This document shows, one piece after another, positions 1-5,593 of a stretch of 5,593 nucleotides of DNA (position 1 is the first letter of the stretch; each line of letters starts with the position of its first letter). Made by a program: the position numbers and the translations under genes. This DNA is from an uncultured Flavobacterium sp. (GTDB lineage Bacteria; Bacteroidota; Bacteroidia; Flavobacteriales; Flavobacteriaceae). Where the stretch lies: contig CAMPIZ010000137.1 of NCBI GenBank assembly GCA_946886675.1, forward strand, positions 1 to 5,593, read 5' to 3'. The notes under the pieces were generated by a model. That model worked only from the letters and a program-made list of their open reading frames with translations, was not told the origin of the DNA and did not search any database.

Positions 1-906
1 ATTGTAAACCCTGTAAAAAGTCCGGATCTTTCCATGGCATACTCCATGAATCCTTACCAGGGATGCGAACATGGTTGTGCTTACTGCTATGCGAGGCCTA
101 CACATGAATACTGGGGGTATAGTGCAGGAGTGGATTTTGAAAGAATGATACTGGCCAAGAAAAATGCTCCTGAACTGTTGGAAAAATTCTTTCAAAAACG
201 TGGATACAAACCTGAAACGATAATGTTGTCCGGTAATACAGATTGTTATCAGCCTGTAGAACGAAAACTGCAGATAACCCGTAGCCTTCTACAAGTATGC
301 CTTGATTACAGGCATCCGGTTAGCATACTTACAAAAAATGCACTTGTAACCCGGGACCTTGATATTTTAACCAAACTTGCGGAGAAAAATTTAGTAACAG
401 TTTCGTTTAGTATTCCTACTATAAATGAAGATCTAAGGCGAAGACTGGAACCGCGTACATCCTCGGCAAAAACAAAATTGCAGGCACTGGAAACCATTTC
501 CCAAAGCGGAATACCCACACATGTTATGATCGCTCCTATGATACCGGGATTAAATACCATGGAAATACTACCTATTGTCAAAACTGTTGCAGAAAAAGGA
601 GCTTTAGGTTTTGGCTACACACTGGTTAGGCTAAACGATACTGTTGAGCCTGTATTTATAGAATGGCTGGAAGAGCATTACCCGGAAAGGAAAGAAAAAG
701 TATTAAACCAGATAGCGAGCCTGCATGGTGGTAAACTGGGAGAAAAAAGTGTTGCCAGGCGCAAAATAGGCGAGGGGAATATGGCAGAAATGATACACAA
801 TACATTTAAAATTGCACGCCTGAAATATTTTAATGATAAAGAAATGAAACCTTTGGCAACACATTTGTTTGATGGTACAAAAGGTGAACAGCTAAGGCTA
901 TTTTAA
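1..906 (+). CDS. PA0069-family radical SAM protein (SPL/COG1533-like), 5'-truncated by window edge
   Basis: The reading frame is open from the first base of the window, so the ATG at 34 is internal and the true start lies upstream; 301 residues are visible and the family is usually around 350, so roughly 50 are missing. The radical SAM signature CxxxCxxC is intact at visible residues 22, 26 and 29 (GCEHGCAYCYAR), and binds the [4Fe-4S] cluster that cleaves S-adenosylmethionine. It sits in the family-typical context YSMNPYQGC...THEYWGYSAG. Further family-like segments are LSGNTDCYQPVE, SILTKN, RRLEPR and the APMIPGLN strand of the TIM-like barrel. No signal peptide can be assessed. The superfamily includes spore photoproduct lyase, but the substrate of PA0069-type proteins is not known to me, so a DNA-repair role would be guesswork. 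The gene converges on the ypdA-like gene with a 4-base overlap of stop codons. The family call is firm; the function is not. Confidence 0.93.
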   Translation: MVNPVKSPDLSMAYSMNPYQGCEHGCAYCYARPTHEYWGYSAGVDFERMILAKKNAPELLEKFFQKRGYKPETIMLSGNTDCYQPVERKLQITRSLLQVCLDYRHPVSILTKNALVTRDLDILTKLAEKNLVTVSFSIPTINEDLRRRLEPRTSSAKTKLQALETISQSGIPTHVMIAPMIPGLNTMEILPIVKTVAEKGALGFGYTLVRLNDTVEPVFIEWLEEHYPERKEKVLNQIASLHGGKLGEKSVARRKIGEGNMAEMIHNTFKIARLKYFNDKEMKPLATHLFDGTKGEQLRLF

Positions 907-1877
907 TTTGATGTTATATTGTTTATTATCATATCGGCATGTATACGGGAATTCTCAATAAACCACTTGTGGGTTTCCATACCTCCGCATACAACACCTG
1001 CCAGGTATAAACCTTTAATATTGGTCTCCATAGTATCGGGGTTATATTGCGGTATGCAGTTTATATCCTCAGATATATGTATACCGATACTTTTAAGGAA
1101 ATCAATGTCTGGCCTGTAACCCGTTAGTGCAAGAACAAAATCATTTTTAAGCGTAATTGGTCCGTCAGGAGTACTTATATCTACACTGTCTTCAGTGATT
1201 TCAGTTATACACGAGTTAAAGTAGGCCTTGATACTGCCTTCGGCTATTCTGTTCTCAATGTCGGGTTTAACCCAATATTTAACTCTGGAATTTATTTCAT
1301 TTTTACGTATAACCATAGTTACATCAGCGCCTTTACGCCAGCACTCTAAAGCAGCATCTACAGATGAATTGTTTGCGCCCACAACTATAATTTTCCTGTA
1401 GGCATATTCATGTGCTTCTTTAAAGTAATGACTTACTTTAGGTAAGTGCTCACCGGGAACATCCATATACACTGGTATATCATAAAAGCCTGTGGCGATA
1501 ATTACATTACTCGATTTATAGGTATTTTTTGAAGTAGCAACAGTAAAAGTATCACCTTCTTTTTTTACGTTTTCCGCCTTTTCATAAAGCTTTATATTCA
1601 GGTTAAAGTATCGCTGAATATTTCTGTAATATTCAAGAGCTTCCTGTCGTCCGGGTTTCGGTGCCGTACAGCTAAAGGGTATATTGCCTATTTCAAGCCT
1701 CTCGGCAGTAGAAAAGAAGGTCATATACAACGGATAGTTATATAAACTATTTACCAGGGCGCCTTTTTCTATTATAAGATAACTGAGGCCCTTTTTCCCT
1801 GCTGCAATACCACAAGCCATACCTATGGGGCCGCCGCCTATAATTATTACATCAAATTTATTTTCTATTTCCTCCAT
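903..1877 (-). CDS. ypdA: YpdA-family FAD/NADPH oxidoreductase (putative bacillithiol disulfide reductase)
   Basis: This 324-residue protein has the usual length and order of YpdA/Bdr. The N-terminal FAD-binding dinucleotide fold carries GGGPIG at residues 14-19 and an acidic E37 at the end of the second strand. The family-specific stretch VNSLYNYP...TFFSTAERLEIG lies at 42-64, ATGFYD at 128-133, a second NADPH-binding Rossmann motif GANNSSVDAA at 167-176, GYRPD at 253-257, and the C-terminal FAD-contact region LAGVVCGG at 292-299 followed by WFIENSR. In Firmicutes the family is linked to NADPH-dependent reduction of bacillithiol disulfide together with bacilliredoxins, in the cytoplasm; Bacteroidota commonly carry bacillithiol biosynthesis genes, so that role is plausible here but inferred. 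The position holding Cys in the Firmicutes GGGPCG motif is Ile18. The start at 1877 lies inside the end of the CYTH gene (13-base overlap), leaves only eight residues before the first Rossmann strand and has no upstream Shine-Dalgarno, suggesting translational coupling. Confidence 0.9.
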   Translation of the reverse strand: MEEIENKFDVIIIGGGPIGMACGIAAGKKGLSYLIIEKGALVNSLYNYPLYMTFFSTAERLEIGNIPFSCTAPKPGRQEALEYYRNIQRYFNLNIKLYEKAENVKKEGDTFTVATSKNTYKSSNVIIATGFYDIPVYMDVPGEHLPKVSHYFKEAHEYAYRKIIVVGANNSSVDAALECWRKGADVTMVIRKNEINSRVKYWVKPDIENRIAEGSIKAYFNSCITEITEDSVDISTPDGPITLKNDFVLALTGYRPDIDFLKSIGIHISEDINCIPQYNPDTMETNIKGLYLAGVVCGGMETHKWFIENSRIHADMIINNITSN

Positions 1878-2338
1878 TCAGCATAAGGATTTAGGCTCAG
1901 GTATGCATTGTAGTATCTTTCATCTCCGGTAACCTCTTTACCAAGCCATTCGGGTTTTAAAAAACTTTCATTTTCGTCAGCAAGCTCAATTTCTGCTACA
2001 ATAAGGCCGGCATTTTCACCATAAAACTCATCTACTTCAAAAATATGGTTTCCGTAAGGCACCTCATACCTTATTTTTTCTATCGAGCCTTTTTCACATA
2101 GTTTCAACAGCATTTCAGCATCTGTACGTGTTATTTCTTTTTCCCATTCCAGGCGTGATGTGCCTGATGCATTACTTTTACCTTTTACGGTAATATAACC
2201 GGAATCCCCTTTAATACGTATCCTTACAGTTCTTTCGGGATTGGAATTCAGGTAACCCTGAACTATTTTTTTACTACTGTTGGCCTGCTCTTTAAAGCTG
2301 TTGTTCAAAACAAGGAATTTTCGCTCAATTTCTATCAT
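1865..2338 (-). CDS. CYTH domain protein (probable triphosphate tunnel metalloenzyme)
   Basis: This 157-residue protein is a compact single-domain CYTH protein (CyaB/thiamine triphosphatase superfamily), which folds as a beta-barrel tunnel binding triphosphates and divalent metal. The hallmark N-terminal ExExK motif is present as E3, E5 and K7 in MIEIERKFLV. The expected charged tunnel strands follow in order: R39 and R41 (VRIRIKG), K52 and K54 (TVKGK), E64, E66 and K67 (EWEKEI), K88 and R90 (KIRY), E101 and D103 (FEVDEF), E116 and E118 (AEIEL), and K134 plus the conserved late motif VTGDERYYNAYLS (136-148). Nothing essential appears missing, so it should be catalytically competent. Small bacterial CYTH proteins are most often inorganic triphosphatases, with adenylate cyclase activity in some; the sequence alone does not decide. 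It is the first gene of the leftward unit and overlaps the ypdA-like gene by 13 bases. The start at 2338 is chosen because the ExExK motif must sit at the N-terminus. Confidence 0.93.
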   Translation of the reverse strand: MIEIERKFLVLNNSFKEQANSSKKIVQGYLNSNPERTVRIRIKGDSGYITVKGKSNASGTSRLEWEKEITRTDAEMLLKLCEKGSIEKIRYEVPYGNHIFEVDEFYGENAGLIVAEIELADENESFLKPEWLGKEVTGDERYYNAYLSLNPYAEWRK

Positions 2339-2356
2339 AATCCTATGCTAAAATTA

Positions 2357-2390
2357 TTGGCAAGTTAGTGAAAATGTAAGCCTCTCTTTG
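2357..2390 (+). promoter_or_regulatory. Weak candidate promoter for the membrane protein-dinB unit
   Basis: A TTG at 2357-2359 is followed after 23 bases by TCTCTTTG at 2383-2390, which fits TAnnTTTG except for C in place of A at the second base. Start of transcription would fall near 2393-2397, giving a leader of about 30 bases before the ATG at 2427. The imperfect box and long spacer make this tentative, but no better + strand candidate is visible between 2339 and 2426, the only non-coding DNA upstream of the rightward genes. Confidence 0.25.
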
Positions 2391-2410
2391 TATTTTTACA
2401 CAAATATACA
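2375..2410. promoter_or_regulatory. Cluster of TGTA/TACA half-sites, possible operator
   Basis: Within 36 bases between the divergent genes there are TGTA at 2375-2378 and 2389-2392 and TACA at 2397-2400 and 2407-2410. They form overlapping dyads: TGTA-N4-TACA (2389-2400), TGTAA-N16-TTACA (2375-2400) and TGTAT-N12-ATACA (2389-2410). The cluster covers the - strand -7 box and lies next to the + strand candidate, where a regulator could affect both directions. AT-rich DNA produces such short dyads by chance, so this is only a candidate. Confidence 0.2.
2401..2408 (-). promoter_or_regulatory. Bacteroidota-type -7 box (TATATTTG) for the CYTH-ypdA unit
   Basis: Read on the - strand, 2408 to 2401 is TATATTTG, a full match to the TAnnTTTG -7 element used by the primary sigma factor of Bacteroidota. 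Transcription would begin near 2398 and give a leader of about 60 bases before the CYTH start at 2338. The upstream -33 element is poor: the nearest TTG (within CATTGG on the - strand, + positions about 2425-2430) lies only 16 bases away, shorter than the usual 19 or more, and it overlaps the start codon of the divergent gene. The -7 match and its position are seen directly; promoter activity is inferred. Confidence 0.5.
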
Positions 2411-2426
2411 GCAGCCCCGTTAGCCA

Positions 2427-4460
2427 ATGAGATTCAGGAAGCCAAAACCTAAAACAACACTTGAAGAGTTCTTCAAATTAAATTTTGAGGAAAATAACCT
2501 TTGGGAGTACAAGGCAGAAGATGTGGAATTGCTGGCAGAGCTGGTAGATATTATTCGCCCCAAATATCCTGATGCAATTATAACTGTTGATATATGCGAT
2601 TTGATAAAGCTGCTTAGGGAAAATGAAAATTATGCAAATGGTTTTTCCAAATACCTTAAGGGCATTCTTAAAAATAAAAAATTCAGCAAAATACTTACTG
2701 ATGCAGGGATACTTACTGATGCCGACTTCTTTTATGAAGTAAAGAAAAGGCTGTTTGCTAAACTGATACCCGATCAGCCTCAAAAAGATACACTGGAATA
2801 TGTTTTAAACCAGGTTTTCTTTGTAAAGACAGATCCTGTGTGGATAAGAAAAATACCTTATGAGCAGATTGAATCCCTTTTTGACCTGGTAAAGTTCAGT
2901 TCCATTTATATTTCTACTGCTCCAAAGAGCCCACTTGCAGAGCTTCTTTTTGCCATAGAGGTTATTATACACAGGATTGCTGGCCGTGCGCTTGAAAGTG
3001 AGGTTATAAAAATGGTTCCGGAATATGAAAACCTTGAAAGCCCTTTCCTGGCATTTCAAAAAGAGTTTGCATTAATTTCAGAAAAGCTGCTCGAAGAAAG
3101 GAAAAATTATCTACAGCCTAAAGATCTTGGTTATAAGCAGCTTATGATATTGCATAAGCAATGTATAGAATATGTGCAGAATGCATTTAAAAACAGCGAA
3201 AAGTATGGTATATCATTAAGGGTAAATCAGGGACTGCTCAGGATACGGCAGCAGCTTTACCGCCTTAGCACTCTTTTGCCTTTACTGGTACTGGAGGATG
3301 GCGATGATGCCCGAAAAAACAGTATTAAGCTTTCGTATGATCTTATTGAGTATAACTGTGATAAAACCAATGTAAGAAAGCTGATAAGCGAAAGCACTCA
3401 ATTACTTTCTTATGAGGTAACGCAGCATACTGCCAAAACAGGAGAACATTATATAACCAAAGACCGGAATGAATATTTTAAAATGTTCTGGACAGCTGCC
3501 GGAGGCGGTGTTATAGTTGCCATAGCCTGTATATTGAAGATTTTCCTTTCTATGATGGATAACAGTGCTTTTGGTTATGCTTTCTTTTACAGCCTTAATT
3601 ATGCCTTTGCATTTATAGGTATATATCTGTGTGGTTTTACGCTTGCCACAAAACAGCCTGCCATGACAGCGTCTGCCCTTATACGGGCACTTGAAACAGG
3701 GCGTAAAAACCAGGATGTTGATGAGGCAGAAAAACACCGTGCATTCGCCGAGTTTTTTGCAAGGGTATTCCGGTCGCAGTTTATTGCGTTTGTTGGTAAT
3801 GTTGTTGTGGCTTTTCCTGTAGCTTTGCTGGGTATCTGGCTTATAGATATTGCATTTAATTATAACCTTGCGCTTACAAAATGGTTTAAGCTGATAAACG
3901 ATCTTAGCCCGGTTGATTCGCTGGCGATTCTGCATGCAGCTATAGCAGGTGTATTTCTGTTTCTTTCAGGTATTATAGCAGGTAGCGTAGCAAACCGCGA
4001 CAAGCATGAACATATATATTACAGGATACAGGAGCATCCGCTTTTAAAAATGAGCCTTGGGAGGGTGAAAACTAAAAAACTTTCTCAATGGTATGAGAAA
4101 CGCTGGGCCGGTATTGTTTCCAACTTTTGGTTTGGGGTTTTTATGGGAAGCACTGCCTCTATAGGGATGTTTCTTGGGCTTAATATAGATATAAGGCACA
4201 TTACCTTTGCCAGCGGTAACCTTGCTTTAGGATTATATGGTGCTAATTACAATGTCTCTAACGAAATGCTTTTCTGGGGTATCTTTGGTATTGGGGTTAT
4301 AGGGCTTATTAACTTTCTTGTAAGTTTCAGTCTTTCTATGGGCCTAGCCTTCCGATCAAGAAACATTCCTATTTCTGAAGTCCGCCCGGTTATAAGCTCC
4401 ATCTGGAAATACTTTAAACGCAAGCCTGCTTCTTTCTTTTTCCCAAGCTTAAGGAAATAA
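2427..4460 (+). CDS. Polytopic membrane protein of the COG4389/PF10136 'site-specific recombinase' (Gcr-like) family
   Basis: The 677-residue protein matches the usual length of this family. Residues 1 to about 350 are soluble, charged and probably alpha-helical. The C-terminal half is strongly hydrophobic with about six or seven probable membrane segments: roughly 356-375, 382-403, 452-477, 497-521, 566-585, possibly 592-606, and 614-641. Conserved family blocks I recognise are GFTLATKQPAMTA (403-415), SGIIAGSVANRDK (514-526) leading into the QEHPLL stretch (535-540), and DIRHITFASGN (588-598). No serine- or tyrosine-recombinase catalytic motif is evident, so the family name, which goes back to a Neisseria gene, should not be read as function; the true role is unknown. 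The start at 2427 is the first possible in this frame, because an in-frame TAG lies at 2421-2423. There is no Shine-Dalgarno sequence. The gene is divergent from the CYTH-ypdA unit and is followed 16 bases later by dinB, probably on the same transcript. Confidence 0.85.
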   Translation: MRFRKPKPKTTLEEFFKLNFEENNLWEYKAEDVELLAELVDIIRPKYPDAIITVDICDLIKLLRENENYANGFSKYLKGILKNKKFSKILTDAGILTDADFFYEVKKRLFAKLIPDQPQKDTLEYVLNQVFFVKTDPVWIRKIPYEQIESLFDLVKFSSIYISTAPKSPLAELLFAIEVIIHRIAGRALESEVIKMVPEYENLESPFLAFQKEFALISEKLLEERKNYLQPKDLGYKQLMILHKQCIEYVQNAFKNSEKYGISLRVNQGLLRIRQQLYRLSTLLPLLVLEDGDDARKNSIKLSYDLIEYNCDKTNVRKLISESTQLLSYEVTQHTAKTGEHYITKDRNEYFKMFWTAAGGGVIVAIACILKIFLSMMDNSAFGYAFFYSLNYAFAFIGIYLCGFTLATKQPAMTASALIRALETGRKNQDVDEAEKHRAFAEFFARVFRSQFIAFVGNVVVAFPVALLGIWLIDIAFNYNLALTKWFKLINDLSPVDSLAILHAAIAGVFLFLSGIIAGSVANRDKHEHIYYRIQEHPLLKMSLGRVKTKKLSQWYEKRWAGIVSNFWFGVFMGSTASIGMFLGLNIDIRHITFASGNLALGLYGANYNVSNEMLFWGIFGIGVIGLINFLVSFSLSMGLAFRSRNIPISEVRPVISSIWKYFKRKPASFFFPSLRK

Positions 4461-4476
4461 GCATTAATTTTATAGT

Positions 4477-5571
4477 ATGGACTTTCCCTTACGCAAAATT
4501 ATCCATGTAGATATGGATGCCTTTTATGCATCAGTAGAGCAGCGGGATAACCCGGAACTGCGTGGCAAAGCCATTGCTGTGGGTGGAGGTTCAAGCAGGG
4601 GGGTTGTAGCTGCTGCAAGTTATGAGGCACGAAAATTTGGTGTACGTAGTGCCATGAGTGGATATCTGGCTAAAAAAAAATGCCCCGAACTTATTTTTGT
4701 AAAACCCCAGTTTGAAAAATATACAGAAGTGTCTAAACAGATACGTAAAATTTTTCATGATTATACAGATCTGGTAGAGCCGTTATCGCTGGATGAGGCG
4801 TATCTTGATGTAACCCATAACAAAAAAGGAAATCCCAGCGCTACACTTATAGCCGAAGAAATAAGGAAAAGAATTTTTGAAGAGACCGGACTTACTGCCT
4901 CGGCGGGTATTTCTATCAATAAATTTATAGCTAAGGTAGCCAGTGATTATAATAAACCTAACGGGCAGAAAACTGTTAATCCGGATGAGGTGCTGGATTT
5001 TCTGGAAAACTTGTCGATAGGTAAGTTTTATGGGGTAGGTAAAGTTACCGAAGAAAAAATGTACCAATTGGGAATTTTTACAGGGAAGGAATTAAAAGAG
5101 AAAACAGCAGAGTATCTCACAGAGCATTTTGGTAAGGCAGGAGGATATTATTATAATGTAGTGAGAGGAATACATACCAGCGAGGTAAAACCGCACAGGA
5201 TCGCTAAATCTGTAGGGACTGAACATACTTTTTTTGAAAACCTGGTTTCAGAGGTTTTTATGCTCGAAAAACTTGATGATATTGCCAAAGAACTTGAACG
5301 CAGGCTAAAGAAAAAAAATACGGCAGGAAAAACAATTACGCTTAAAATAAAGTACAGCGATTTTACTGTACAAACCCGAAGTAAAACGCTACCCTATTTT
5401 ATATCAGACCGCAGTCTTATAATGGAATCTGTAAAAGAACTTTTGTATCAGGAAAAGCCTAAAGATTCAGTAAGGTTATTGGGAATATCCCTTGCCAATC
5501 TTAACAATGAGAAAGGTGAAAAAGGGGAGAATAAAAAAATAGTAGCAGTACAGCTTAAATTTGAATTTTAA
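4477..5571 (+). CDS. dinB: DNA polymerase IV (Y-family, error-prone translesion polymerase)
   Basis: This complete 364-residue DinB performs low-fidelity synthesis past damaged template bases. The palm motif HVDMDAFYASVEQ (10-22) supplies metal-binding D12 and the steric-gate aromatic Y17, which excludes ribonucleotides; SLDEAYLDVT (104-113) supplies D106 and E107. The SYEAR nucleotide-binding segment is at 48-52, and ASAGISINKFIAKVASDYNKPNGQ-type palm/thumb sequence at 141-164. A helix-hairpin-helix thumb lies near 179-200 (FYGVGK), and a little-finger domain runs from about 240 to 350. The extreme C-terminus QLKFEF (359-364) resembles the terminal clamp-binding peptide of E. coli Pol IV. 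All catalytic residues are present. The ATG is 16 bases after the preceding stop with no Shine-Dalgarno, so co-transcription with the membrane protein gene is likely. No SOS-type operator is visible in the short gap. Adenine runs of 9, 8 and 7 occur inside the gene (4672-4680, 5311-5318, 5533-5539). Confidence 0.97.
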   Translation: MDFPLRKIIHVDMDAFYASVEQRDNPELRGKAIAVGGGSSRGVVAAASYEARKFGVRSAMSGYLAKKKCPELIFVKPQFEKYTEVSKQIRKIFHDYTDLVEPLSLDEAYLDVTHNKKGNPSATLIAEEIRKRIFEETGLTASAGISINKFIAKVASDYNKPNGQKTVNPDEVLDFLENLSIGKFYGVGKVTEEKMYQLGIFTGKELKEKTAEYLTEHFGKAGGYYYNVVRGIHTSEVKPHRIAKSVGTEHTFFENLVSEVFMLEKLDDIAKELERRLKKKNTAGKTITLKIKYSDFTVQTRSKTLPYFISDRSLIMESVKELLYQEKPKDSVRLLGISLANLNNEKGEKGENKKIVAVQLKFEF

Positions 5572-5593
5572 AAAACAAAAGCTGCCCTTCTGC
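5572..5593 (+). terminator. Possible first arm of a terminator hairpin, cut by window edge
   Basis: Right after the dinB stop an A-rich tract (to 5580) leads into the GC-rich stretch GCTGCCCTTCTGC, a layout typical of the first arm of a bidirectional intrinsic terminator (A-run, GC stem, then T-run). The second arm would lie beyond the window, so this cannot be confirmed here. Confidence 0.3.

Noticed and set aside
306..581. Open frame of 91 codons on the - strand within the radical SAM gene
   Set aside because: It is antisense to a firmly identified gene and has no family resemblance or upstream signal of its own.
849..885. Inverted repeat ACCTTT...AAAGGT near the convergent gene ends
   Set aside because: A 6-base stem with a 25-base loop inside coding sequence and no T-run is too weak to call a terminator.
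2478..3059. Two successive - strand open frames (2478-2783 and 2805-3059)
   Set aside because: Both are antisense to the N-terminal half of the membrane protein gene, whose + strand frame is continuous and family-like; they show no domain and look like shadows.
3402..3935. Open frame of 177 codons on the - strand within the membrane protein gene
   Set aside because: It lies wholly antisense to a strongly conserved coding region, has a composition rich in Lys, Arg, Cys and Tyr typical of a shadow frame, and shows no recognisable domain.
4465..4472. TAATTTTA before dinB, resembling the TAnnTTTG box
   Set aside because: The final G is missing, no TTG lies at a suitable distance upstream, and the box ends only four bases before the ATG.
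1..5571. A combined DNA-repair locus made of the SPL-like radical SAM protein, the 'recombinase' and dinB
   Set aside because: Only DinB has a supported role in DNA metabolism; the radical SAM substrate is unknown, the 'recombinase' label is doubtful, and an oppositely oriented unit separates them.
1..5593. Search for a mobile element, CRISPR array, RNA gene, or defence or biosynthetic cluster
   Set aside because: Coding genes fill nearly the whole window, no long direct or inverted repeats were seen, and the 'recombinase' does not resemble an integrase or transposase.

Overview
The window looks like chromosomal DNA from a member of the Bacteroidota, most likely a Flavobacterium-like organism. 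The DNA is AT-rich, none of the visible start codons has a convincing Shine-Dalgarno sequence, and the one clear promoter element matches the TAnnTTTG -7 box of that phylum. The protein sequences resemble flavobacterial versions of their families as I recall them. This is an inference from style; no rRNA or other phylogenetic marker is present.

Layout: (1) Positions 1-906, + strand: a PA0069-type radical SAM protein related to the spore photoproduct lyase superfamily, with its 5' end cut off by the window edge. (2) Positions 903-2338, - strand: a two-gene unit in which a CYTH-domain protein (probable inorganic triphosphatase or adenylate cyclase-like enzyme) is followed, with a 13-base overlap, by a YpdA-type FAD/NADPH oxidoreductase (putative bacillithiol disulfide reductase). 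The YpdA gene meets the radical SAM gene tail to tail, and both stop codons share a TTAA tetranucleotide. (3) Positions 2339-2426: an 88-base divergent intergenic region with a -7 box on the - strand, a weaker candidate on the + strand and several TGTA/TACA half-sites. (4) Positions 2427-5571, + strand: a large polytopic membrane protein of the COG4389/PF10136 family (usually labelled 'site-specific recombinase', Gcr), followed 16 bases later by a complete dinB gene for the Y-family DNA polymerase IV, ending in a plausible sliding-clamp-binding tail. The last 22 bases may contain the first arm of a terminator.

The genes do not form an obvious single pathway. YpdA fits thiol redox homeostasis, DinB fits translesion synthesis, and the other three belong to families whose cellular roles are poorly defined. 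I see no mobile element, CRISPR array, RNA gene, toxin-antitoxin or defence system, and no sign of recent gene transfer. This appears to be an ordinary, tightly packed housekeeping region. The points most worth a second look are the doubtful 'recombinase' label on the membrane protein and the absence from YpdA of the cysteine proposed as its active site in Firmicutes.
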